From Inonotus obliquus (lineage: Eukaryota > Basidiomycota > Agaricomycetes > Hymenochaetales > Hymenochaetaceae): a DNA stretch of 64,000 bases. The number at the start of each line of letters is the position of its first letter. Position 1 is the first letter of the stretch. The stretch covers positions 992,001 to 1,056,000 of the forward strand of contig JAJHTX010000011.1 in NCBI GenBank assembly GCA_032164295.1, given 5' to 3'. The translations under genes were made by a program, and so were the position numbers. The notes below the pieces were generated by a model. It ran no database searches. It was not told the origin of the DNA and worked only from the letters and a program-made list of their open reading frames with translations. This document shows, piece by piece, positions 20,929 through 30,202 of this stretch.

Positions 20929-22094
20929 TTCTAGGACATGCATGTCATACATCTTTCGCAGTTATTGAAGGTTGATATGCGTACGTCTCTACTAAAATCT
21001 CAGTCAAACACGGTTCATCTCTTCTTCCCCCTTCTTATTTATTGACTTGCGACAAATACTACAGTGGCGAACATATTGGCGTATGTGTACAAGCTGCCTT
21101 TCTTGTACCCGGCTTTCTCCACTCCACCTCTGTCCTCTCTCCTTGTCCTCTCCTTAGATCTGTCGCTCTGTTTGTCCGTCTTCACCTTCGCTTTCGCTTT
21201 CCCATTTCCTTATTATGGAATATTAGTTATTTCTCCTTTCATCTTCCATCTATCCATTATTCATCTTTCGTATTCGTATTCGGCCCATATTATCGGAAAA
21301 TAGAATCAAGAATCAAGAATCAACATGTAACAATTCCTTCTCTCTACTTTTTCATCGCATGCCACCTGAGGACAGTGTTAGTTAGGGAGAAGTGTAAAGA
21401 CCCGCTCAGGAATTGCTGATTGCCTCCCACCGACGATTCCGTTTTACTTCTACATATTTTACAGTAAGGCCTGAGGGGCCAGGACATTACTATTATTTGA
21501 TGGACTATTCAAGTATATCATTGAGGTATTTTAGATATTGATGCCCTGTGAGTGCGTGATGCCAGCAATGTGCAATGTGCAATGTGCAATGTGCAATGTG
21601 GGATTAGTAGAGATGCGAAAGAGGCTGACTCGGAGGCATCGGTCGGACACCTTTCTGTCTGCACTAGCTGTTCAAGCTCTTGGGCCTCTGACAGGCTGCA
21701 GGTGCTGCTGCAAATCAGTGCTATTTAACCTAGGCCTGACTTTTCAAACATTACAGGCCTAGGTACGAGTGGTAAATATTCACGGGAGGGGAAGGTCTAC
21801 AGACGATTGGAGCGCCCGGCCGTTCTGAAATCTGAGTTCAACATCTCCGATTAATATTTGGTAATTAGGAGAACGAGTGCTACTACATAGTACTACCACT
21901 GGGTCACCAAGGGATGGAGTGGGATCGTGAAATATTTCTTTCGAGCTTATTTTCCAGACTCTCCTGTATGCGCAGGCTGTGATTTACGTTTATGTGGGCA
22001 GCTCTTACTAGTGCACCCCATGCAATTATAGTATTATGTGACGCAAGCCTTATCGACCATGTGTATGACAGGGGCAGAAATGTATCTAATTTAA
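20929..22094. repeat. Duplicated block with GDT1 exon 2 remnant, copy 1
   Basis: It is nearly identical to 37072-38236. The first ~130 bases are a decayed copy of GDT1 exon 2 and following intron in sense orientation (TATTCTAGGACATGCATG... CTCAGTCAAACACGG), then sequence like the GDT1 3' flank (GCGTATGTGTACAAGC, CCTTAGATCTGTC) without exon 3. The rest, 21330-22094, holds CAATGTGCAATGTG tandem repeats near 21567-21600 and no gene I can support. The 125-codon frame at 21042-21419 overlaps the GDT1-derived part and is not convincing as a gene. Confidence 0.7.
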
Positions 22095-23653
22095 TCACTT
22101 GTTGGGATCAAAATTATCCTTCACATGTCCTAGCCCCCCTGGCAGCTCATCATCACTACGCCACAGTCTTTTGTCCTTAGCCATTTCACTAGTTTCCTTG
22201 TAGTTTACCTGATCGAAGAGCTTTTCAATAGCTACTGCCAATTCAATGTCTTGCCCCCTCGCCATTTCCCCATTGGTTTGGTTCAGCAATAGAAACACGA
22301 AATTTCTGTTGGTGTATGAGTATCTTACAGGCTTATAGGTTTGGGATTTAGCATCTGAAGTGGTATGTTAACCCTCATTCGAATTAGGAGAAATTGAGAT
22401 GATACATGTTACGCCTTGCGCAGTCAGAGACGTCGATCACAGGATCAGAGACGTCGACGAGCAAGAAGACGAGCTACCACTTAATCACAAAAGACCGGAG
22501 TCTGCGACGTAGGTGATAGTACTAGATTTTAGCACGTCTATATAACGTACAAGGGGAATACGACTTACCTGCGACGTAGGTGATAGTACTAGAACAAGAG
22601 AGTGAGGAGACGATCACTCTCTAGTCCAGCCTTATATACCCAGACGCCGCGGGAAAGCTTTACATAAACTGTACAGTATAAACAAAGACAAATAGAGACA
22701 AGGGAAGAAGGGGAATGGCGGGATAAAGTTGTTATAGATTGTGATTAGCTCAGCCAGTAGAGATTAAGTAAGGAACGTGATTAAAATGAAAGTAAATATG
22801 CATCGACGAATAGAAAGAATGGCCGTATGAGGAAAAGAGAAAAGACGTCGTAACAATACAGACAATCATTGATGGAGCGAAGATAAACGTCGTTATTGAG
22901 TACCCAATTGAAGAGCTCATAAATAGCATTCGCCATTTGAGTATTTTGTCCACTAAAACGCTTCACTTCCGGGATGTCTTGGTGATGAAATGAAAACTCG
23001 AAACATCCGTTGGGCTCGAGAGAGATATCAAGCTTATGGCCTTTGCGTTTAGCGTCTGAAGTGGTATGTTAACCCTTATTCAAATTAGGAGAAACCGAGA
23101 TGATACAGACAAGCATGGATGTGGCCAATAAGAGGGTTCTTGAATATTTGCTCGCAGAGTTGCTCAATAGCTCTCGCTATTGTAGGGTCTTCCCCCCTCG
23201 CATCCTTCACCTCCCGGCCTTGGTCCTGTAATGAAAACACGTATCTCATGGATTTATTGCCCGCGCGAGAGATGTCAAGCTCATAGCTTTTGCTTTCAGC
23301 ATCTGAAGTGGTATGTTAACTCTTATTTAAATTAGGAGAAACTGAGATGATACAGACATTCATGCATGAGGACAAAATGACAGTATCTATTAAGTATCCA
23401 TTCGAAGAGCTTTGCAAGAGCTTCATGCTGCGTCCTGCCTTTAAATGATATCACTACCGTGACGGGTGCCTCTTTGGTTCGAAATCCACGCTCATACACT
23501 CTGTCAAGTCCCGGATTATCTACAATTATGCAGTCCAAAGTGAAATGTTGAGCATCTGAAGTGGTATGTTAGCCCCTTATTCAAAGTAGGAGAAACTGGA
23601 ATAATTACGGACAGTCTGACATCGCCTGAGCATGAAGACGCATCTCCCTCAAC
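22095..23653 (-). pseudogene. Tandem-exon gene, copy 1 (exons 1b-5), broken
   Basis: Exons on the minus strand are 23653-23613 (rest of exon 1), 23555-23358, 23302-23111, 23055-22864 and 22354-22095 with TGA. All inner exons are multiples of three (198, 192, 192) with phase-1 borders, so each encodes one 64-66 residue module with the pattern A-x-S-x-x-Y-x-L-D-I ... F-x-F ... A-I-E-x-L-F-x-W-(V/I)-L. Introns are 57, 55, 55 and (without an inserted solo LTR) 55 nt. The total would be 305 residues. Exon 1 is split: its first 35 nt are at 9064-9098 on the other strand, separated by the hAT insertion and a later inversion. This copy has one more module than the intact copy at 38237-39174. The family is not recognised. 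Confidence 0.7.
22407..22855. mobile_element. Solo LTR of 449 bp inside an intron
   Basis: Ends TGTTACGCC...CGTAACA and a 5-bp duplication ATACA (22402-22406, 22856-22860) define it. The empty site is in the intact paralogue at 38541-38551. It sits inside intron 4 of the tandem-exon gene; without it that intron is 55 nt. It contains internal direct repeats (TCAGAGACGTCG twice, CTGCGACGTAGGTGATAGT twice) and a TTATATAC box near 22631. No related full element is seen in the window. Confidence 0.85.
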
Positions 23654-23661
23654 CGTACAGC

Positions 23662-26169
23662 TAGGGTTGCCGAAGTCCGGTCCTGGACCGTGTGGACCGC
23701 AGTCCGGACACGGACCGAACCAATAGTCCAGTCCAGTTCAGGTCCGGTTCAGCTGAGGTCCAGGTTGGTTCGGTCCTTGGTCCGGCTCCCTTCTGTTTTT
23801 CCGGACCGGTGTGGACCAGTCCGGACCTGGACTGGACCGGTGAAGAGAACTACGTGCGGCTGAGCTCAGTATCGAGCCTGGTATCCCATTCTACGCTTAT
23901 CCCATGCTACAGTACTGTCCCATCTACACCTTCTAGTATCCACCAGCACACCCAGAGAAACTGCCGGTCCCATTTCTCGAAGTACCAAATGCCGAGAGTA
24001 CCGGTACCGAGCGCCAAGAAACCCGGTACCGAGAATACCGAGAGTGCCGAGTGCCGAGAAACCCGGTACCGAGACAAATTGACAATTCAACATGCTCTCA
24101 TGATATAGATCGGACGTCTCCCTCTCTGGTATTCATTCCTGATGGTTGGACTATGCATGCCGGTTCTTTGGGGAAGCTCAGGGTCAGTATCCATTAAGGT
24201 TTTCAGGTCCGGTAGTACCAGAAATGCATTGGTATCAATCAGCAGGGGCGCAGATCTCTTGTCCTGAGGACTTTTCATCCAGGGGTACTATATGCTATGT
24301 TTTCATTGGTATCTTGTCCTCCCTAACCCTTTCTTGTTGTCCCCCTGATGGCGCTGCAATGTTCACTTTCCTTGTTACATTTTTCTTTAGACTTTTCTTT
24401 GTTTTGATCTTCCTTTCTACTTTCTCCTTTTGGATTTATGAGCTAACTACGGTACAGTAGTATAAATATCTCCTCCTGTACGTAGTAGCTCTCCAGGTAA
24501 TCTTAGGAGCTAGCCTCTAGCGTGAGGGCTCAGGTTTCCTCACCCCCTCTTAGTTCCATCTCAGTCCCGTCTCGAGCTTTGTCCCAGTCCCATCCCAGTT
24601 CCGTCTCAAGTGAACCTCAAGAGTTAGCCTCCCGTGCGAGGGCTCAGGTTTGCTTCCCAGTCCAGTCGACACCTTCATCTACCAGTCTCCCTCATTCTGT
24701 TTCTCGCTATACCACCCCGTGCTAGCTGTTTCCTTGCAGTACCGACCTGTACCGACGTTTTTCCCACGGTACCGACCCTCTCGATTCCAGACAAGAACAC
24801 ATTCCCCCCAACATCTAGCTGATCCAGCACCCCTTTCTATTATTCCTTTGGCTCTCTTTACGTCCCCCTTCTACAGACAACAAGTACCGTGAGCGTACTG
24901 GATAAGTACTGCCTCATTTGGCCCTCCCCATATTCTTATACCATACACCCCTCGACCGGTACCTCCGGTACCGGCCGCGATCTCGCACATTCACCGGTTT
25001 GGCACGTACGCAATAAGGCCGTTCACCGTTTACCGTTGGAGGCTGGCAAATCGGAGGAAATTAAAGAAGAAGATTATCAGTCTGGAGTTTGAGGTGGGGG
25101 ACATCGTTGGTACGTCCTTATATTTCACCGTGATAACGATTTACCATTCATCTTTGGACGTCTTACTAGGCAAACACTTTTATATCCCTTCGGTAATTCA
25201 AACGCGCCACCGAACGATACCGTATCCGTGTATCTGTACTTTTCCGATCTAAAGAGAGCACCAGAGGGATGGCATGCATACGCTCAGCTCGCTCTTGTCA
25301 TCTCGAATCCCACCATCTGCACCGTTTCTCGTACATCTTGCACTTCCCCTCATCCGAATAGTCATAGCTTTTCGCATGTTGGAGCACGACCAATATCAGA
25401 ATTATCCCTAGATGCGCACCTTCGTTTCATTGCTGATGAGTGCGATTGGGGTTTTACACATTTCAGCGAGTTGAGGAAGCTGTTTACTATTCAATAGGGT
25501 TACAGCTATCCCACGATCGAAGATGAGACGGTAGATGTTAGCGTTTTCGTGCGTGTCCTCGAGGACCCAACGGAAGTGTTATGGCACAACTTTGTAAAGT
25601 TCATTTTCCCATTCATGCGTTGTAGCTTTGCATGGTTCTGATGCCTTTGTGTAGCTATGACTCATTGTTACAGTCGGACCTATAACTAACTTCCTTCCAC
25701 ACCCCTTTCATGTCAGGAGCAAATGTTTGTCCACCGAATCTACCTGCAATAACGACTTCGATCGACACCCAGATAACTTCGTTTGCAAGTGACGAAAGTT
25801 GGGCAACCATGCTGTTCACGGTTTCCTAACATTTCACCCTGCACATCTACGTCGACAACCTTGGACAAGTTCCGTGTGCGACAGCCTTTGTGACTCACGA
25901 AATTGAACACACTTGGTTAGTGAGGTTGCTAAATCTTCGACAGTGTGCATGGTAAACCAAATATTCACAGAATATTGGAATTAACAATAATACATCTGGT
26001 CCAGGTCCGGACCAGGGTCGGACCTGGACCGAACCAAATGTCCAGTCCAAGTGTGGTCCGCCAGCCGTCCAGTCCTGGTCCATACAAAGAGCTGGAAAGT
26101 GGACCGGTCCGGTTCGAGGTCCAGTCAAAAGTGACTGGACCGGACAAGGACCGGACTTCGGCAACCCTA
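23662..26169. mobile_element. hAT-like non-autonomous element, copy 2 (holds a solo LTR)
   Basis: It has the same ends as copy 1, in inverted orientation to it. It is 2508 bp, or 1351 bp without the solo LTR at 23841-24993 and its CCGG. It carries the empty site for the gypsy insertion (CCGAA at 25354-25358, minus strand TTCGG). Flanks are CGTACAGC (23654-23661) and TGTATAAG (26170-26177), mismatched with each other but matching copy 1 flanks as reverse complements. It has no transposase. Confidence 0.85.
23841..24993 (+). mobile_element. Solo LTR, CCGG-site family, copy 3
   Basis: It is 1153 bp, starts TGAAGAGAACTACGTGC, ends GCACATTCA, with CCGG on each side (23837-23840, 24994-24997). It lies at a different CCGG of the hAT element from copy 2 (empty site 35920-35923 in hAT copy 3). 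The TATA box TATAAATA at 24461 follows 620 nt of U3 and precedes 530 nt of R-U5. The U3 contains a GGTACCGAG/CGGTACCG-rich minisatellite (about 23990-24075) and no convincing gene; the 104-codon frame at 24146 is repeated in the other copies but lacks protein-like features. Confidence 0.8.
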
Positions 26170-26177
26170 TGTATAAG

Positions 26178-26697
26178 GCGTATCCGGCATATCCGCGACC
26201 AAGGTTGATAGTATACTTACAGAGCAAAAAAATGGCCCAGGACCTTCCAACGTGCATATAACGAAGTACCGTCGGTGCTTATGGGACAACACAACGTCAA
26301 CGAATGGTCATCATGGTGATTGGTGAAGGTCCAAATGTGTAATCCCGCCGTCACCCAACCTGATTCTTGGCAGTGATGTCTGACTAATCATTTTCTAGGT
26401 CTTGATTACTTGATATGGCACGGAAACCTAGTGAGAGGGACGCAAACTGGCTTACGAAAGGTTTTGGCTCTTTGAAGGGACATTCGACTAATCAATTTCC
26501 ACTTATTTCATCATTAATTCTTCATCCTTGGGCCCTAGATGCCGTATAAGCGCGGATACGGCGGATTTCCAATGTCATATCCGGTTTCGCGCGTATATAT
26601 CCGCCCGGATATTTGCCCTCCAAAACTCATCCGCATCCGGGCGGATAGCGGATCCAGCATATCTTATCCGGGATATCCGATCCGCTGTGGAGCCCTA
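26178..26697. other. Unassigned spacer with a possible MITE end
   Basis: There is no gene here. The part 26540-26697 is rich in inverted CGGATA/TATCCG motifs and ends GGAGCCCTA directly against a duplicated block (26698), as a transposon end would. Its reverse complement starts TAGGGCTCCACAGCGG, an hAT-MITE-like terminus, but I find no matching left end or 8-bp duplication. Confidence 0.35.
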
Positions 26698-27049
26698 GTC
26701 CACAAGTTTTGGTCACGAAGCGGGTGGGGCAACACTGGCAATAACTTCCAGCGCAGCTTTCTCACAAGCATTGAAATAATCAAATAGGTGGACGTTGATA
26801 CCACCGTTGATCCCCCCCTTCCCCTTTCTGCATTCGGAAGACTGGAGACCTATCTTGTTGCAGCAGAATTTCACTGTCGTTCGTTAGGTGCGATATTATT
26901 CTAGAGTTTTCTTAGGTTTACGTTATAAGTGGTTCTGACTGACGCTGCCACTCATGGACTCTTTCCACCAACCACGCAACCTTGAACCCGCAGCAGCAGA
27001 AACTTGCGAAATGGCGTTCAAAACGTCTTGAGCAAGGTCCTGGAGTGGA
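26698..27049 (-). repeat. Duplicated GDT1 upstream region joined to TPS2 codons, copy 2
   Basis: Read on the minus strand it continues 34166-34690: TPS2 promoter, ATG, codons to about 20, then the CGTT junction (about 27031) into antisense GDT1 codons and GDT1 promoter. The copia element separates the two parts. Compared with copy 1 (7441-7870) it lacks 8 nt of the TPS2 coding part (TCAGTGTC), but the junction itself is the same, so both derive from one event. Confidence 0.8.
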
Positions 27050-27688
27050 TATTAAATCAAATGGCAAGTAAGACCAAGGAGGAGTTATCTCAACTCGACT
27101 TGGCTTGGGCAGCGGCAGCGTAAACGCAAGTGCACACAGTTGTGGGACGAGCTAGCAATCACAATGATTAACAGACACTTCAGACTCTCGTCCTCATATT
27201 TAACATACCTAGCAATCACAATGATTACTAGGTTAAGTGTACAGATCAGTATACAAGTACAATAACAATGAAGAGGGATTGTACTCACACAGACACTTCA
27301 GACTCTCGTCCTGAAGGTGTCAGTGTGAAAGGGAAGGTCTTATATAGACAGAAACACGTGGGGGCGTGAAAACAGGTGTCCACTATATCGCGCGAGAACA
27401 CGCAATTGTGACAAAAATGAAATGTAATGAAACAATACAAACGCAACAATGACGGAATGATGAGGAATAGGTCATAAGGTCAAAGATAAGGAATTTACAT
27501 TAATTGCACCATTCTGACACTCCCCCTCAAACATGCGACAGTCCGAATGAGGCTGCAAAATGTTTGGCCTTTAGGGATGGTAGCGCCTTTGTCATTATAT
27601 CTGCCAACATATCTTCAGTTGGGCAGTAAGTGAAAGGATTGTGCTGAAATTTTGATTTGATTAGGAACGCCGATCGAAACTACCCCGG

Positions 27689-28465
27689 ATGGGACCGGTT
27701 AATTTCACTGGCCGGAGACGATCAGGATCGACAGCGAGAAGCGGAGAACACGCGAATCTAATACAATCCGAAGCCGACGATCAAGAAGCATCGGCTAGCA
27801 ACGCTAATCCCGACGATCACACTAAACCTTCGCAAACGATGCAGCAAGTACAGCAACCTCCAACGGCTTGCTATAAATGCAGAAGAGTGCGACAGATCAT
27901 CGAAGACCTACACAAGATAATACTACGGGAGGCAACGGGCATGTTGACATATCATGTGTCCAGCGAACGAGCAACAGCTTATCGAGAATACCACAATCCC
28001 CCGGAGGTCGTTCGAAATCGCACGAGGTCAACGATAGCAATGGATACGGCAATAGGCATGCAACCAAAGACGCACTGGACAATAGTAGGAATCCACGACA
28101 TATTAGCACTCGAGTGCCCAAGCACATTCGTGGAGATCAGTGCAGACTACGTTACAAACCGCCGCTCACCGATAACAGCGGCATGGGTTGCAAACACACT
28201 CAGGGAACTATGGGCATACTGCAAAGCTATTCGACTACAAGGAGACCTATACCTAGGCTGGAGAATACCTTCGAACGATACTCGACGAAGTGTACGGCTA
28301 CTCATCGCCATAGGCACATACGTTAAACCACCTTGGTTTCCCCACGATGATATCCGATGTCGAATCACACTTGACGGCCCCGAACAAGAGTCCCGAGGCG
28401 ACAAGCAAATCACAGCCTTCATAGCCCCAGATGCTATACAACGGAACCCCGACGGAATTCCTTAA
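27689..28465 (+). CDS. Unknown CxxC protein encoded inside element B
   Basis: ATG at 27689, 258 residues, uninterrupted. The first 60 residues are a hydrophilic, Gln/Asp-rich tail not seen in the element A protein. CYKC near residue 61 is followed by a helix (VRQIIEDLHKIILREA). Then come a strand-like THWTIVGIHDILAL, a helix WVANTLRELWAYCKAI and a hydrophobic VRLLIAIGTYV. The order Cys pair, helix, strand, helix, strand is as in 12745-13524. I know no family with these features. After the stop, near 28540-28700, short CAGGGCGCAG and ACTCACTCACTGACTC repeats precede the TATA box. Confidence 0.6.
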   Translation: MGPVNFTGRRRSGSTARSGEHANLIQSEADDQEASASNANPDDHTKPSQTMQQVQQPPTACYKCRRVRQIIEDLHKIILREATGMLTYHVSSERATAYREYHNPPEVVRNRTRSTIAMDTAIGMQPKTHWTIVGIHDILALECPSTFVEISADYVTNRRSPITAAWVANTLRELWAYCKAIRLQGDLYLGWRIPSNDTRRSVRLLIAIGTYVKPPWFPHDDIRCRITLDGPEQESRGDKQITAFIAPDAIQRNPDGIP

Positions 28466-28795
28466 ATGCACGAGCAACTGCGGACGAGCGAACTTTAACT
28501 ACGGCGCAGCCATGCAAAACCAATGGCATACGAACACGCATTCAATGACTCACTCACTGACTCACTCCATGCACAGGGCGCAGCACAAGGCCGACCCCGA
28601 GCATAGGTTTCAATTCAGTTCAAGTCAAGATGAGTCAACGCCGAGTCATCGCCTTGCACAGGGCGCAGTCGATGAGTCAATCCGCAGCAGAACAATGGAA
28701 TTACCAGACGAGTTTGGAAGCTAGAATAACGAATCAGATCGAGAGTAGGAACTACGGAGCGTAGGAAGTGGTCCGTCCACAACATGAGGAAAAGG

Positions 28796-28804
28796 TATAA
28801 ATAG
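28796..28804 (+). promoter_or_regulatory. TATA box of element B
   Basis: TATAAATAG lies 330 nt after the ORF and 420 nt before the element end, in the same relative place as in element A. Confidence 0.6.
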
Positions 28805-29212
28805 TTGTAGACTTAGACCGTAGCTCCCCATCTTTCTTTCGATCGTCTTGTACATCGAGTCCTCTTAGGCATCTAGCTTCTAATCTGAAGACCACCTAAT
28901 CTGCTTAACCTCTCTTACTCTACGGCGTGGAACGATTGATTAGTCGCCCACCGACTAGAGAAGCTTGCGAACGGCAACCTACCGGAGTTTAACTGGGTAC
29001 TTGTCCTACTAGCCTGTCAACGAGGTTGAGGCCCGACTTGATCAGATAAACGAAAACGTCTGAGGCAACGCTTATTATACTTGGGAATCTGCCCTGCTTG
29101 TGAAAACCGAGTAGGCTCCGGAAACTCTTAGAAAAGCATCGCCGAACCCGTAACACTGAGAGGAGACCGTCCTATTGTGGTTACTGTATAGTCCCTTTAG
29201 GGCGAGCGTTTT

Positions 29213-30193
29213 CTAACAGTAAGAGAGTGTTATCCTTCCATCCTCTATCTCCTGACGTATGAAGTGGAAATCGATGTCGATGTGTTTGGTGCGCGCCTGA
29301 AACCTGTCATCCTTTGCCAATGCAATAGCTCCTTGATTATCCGACAAGAGAGGAAATGCGAATGGGCTCCAACCAAATACTTCCATCGCAAATGATCGCA
29401 ACCATAAGGCTTCCTTTGTAGCGTATGCTATTGCATAGTATTCGGCTTCGGTAGTTGATAGCGCAACACGAGTTTGGCGTTTCGACTTCCATGATATTGC
29501 TGAACCGTTCAGGAAGAATGCGTAGCCGGATATAGCCCTGCGCCCTTCAGTACTCATCCCATCAGCATCTGAATACCCAACGAACGACTGCTCCGGTGAT
29601 CGACCTAATACCAGTTTCCAATCCATTGTTCCCTTTAAGTACTGGTAGATTTGTTTGACACCGTTCCAGTGCGTTCGACCTGGTACTTCTGAGAAACGTG
29701 CAAGTTGATTGACAGCGTATTGAATGTCCGGACGGGTGTTGATAGCAGCATATTGAAGAGCTCCTAATGCCTGATGATAAGGTATTCCTTCCATGTCTAA
29801 CAACTCATCCATTGTACCCGCGCATTGGTCCGACGTATATTGTGTGTTTGGATCCATAGGCATCGCACGAGGTTTGACGTCTGCAAAACCATAACGTTCG
29901 AGTATCTGCTGAATGTAGGCCTTTTGAGATAGAGCGATGGTGTGATTTGTCCAGTCGCGAGTGATTTCTATTCCCAACAGCCAGTTTATTGGCCCAGAAT
30001 CAACGATTTCGAGTTTTTCAGCAATACGCTTCTTGGTTTCGACCATGTTCGATGGTTTTGATGTGACTATTTGAATGTCATCAACGTGAGCTGCAAGAAT
30101 GGTTATTTCACCATTTGGATGATGTCGATAGAATACTGCATGGTTTTTCTCCGAACGAGTGAATCCAATATCCTGAAGAGTAGTGCGTAGCAC
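29213..30193 (-). pseudogene. Copia RT C-terminus and RNase H, cut by element B
   Basis: The frame continues from the TGA at 30203. It has the catalytic ILAAHVDDIQIV (V-D-D), the LLGIEITRDW and SQKAYIQQILERYG blocks, and RNase H (SDADGMSTEGRRAISGYAFFLNG, STTEAEYYAIAYATKEALWL, DNQGAIALAKD). After ITLSYC the sequence enters element B at 29218. The host frame resumes at 27630 with PTEDMLADIMTKALPS and ends before the purine tract, so one insertion accounts for the gap. Confidence 0.9.
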
Positions 30194-30202
30194 ATTGTAC
30201 CA

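Larger units (their letters stand above)
27631..29218 (+). mobile_element. Solo-LTR-like element B carrying an ORF in its U3
   Basis: It starts TGAAAGGATTGTGCTG and ends CGTTTTCTAACA, with the 5-bp duplication GTAAG (27626-27630, 29219-29223), and interrupts the copia RNase H frame cleanly. The plan equals element A: 58 nt, a 258-codon ORF (27689-28465), a TATA box at 28796, then 420 nt. Size is 1588 bp against 1614 bp. Both lie opposite to their host element, and both elements begin near coding sequence. A and B share little nucleotide sequence, so they are not copies of one recent element but members of one diverged group. Confidence 0.8.

Noticed and set aside
21042..21419. 125-codon frame repeated at 37192-37569
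   Set aside because: Most of it is decayed GDT1 intron and 3' flank sequence; the peptide has no protein-like pattern and its conservation follows from recent block duplication.
24146..24460. 104-codon frame in the CCGG-family LTR, also at 2889-3203 and 18713-19015
   Set aside because: Its reading frame is shared only because the LTRs are close copies, it runs through the TATA region, and the hydrophobic end comes from a pyrimidine-rich tract.
26540..26697. Complete hAT MITE
   Set aside because: Only one end is recognisable; no matching left terminus or 8-bp duplication could be found.
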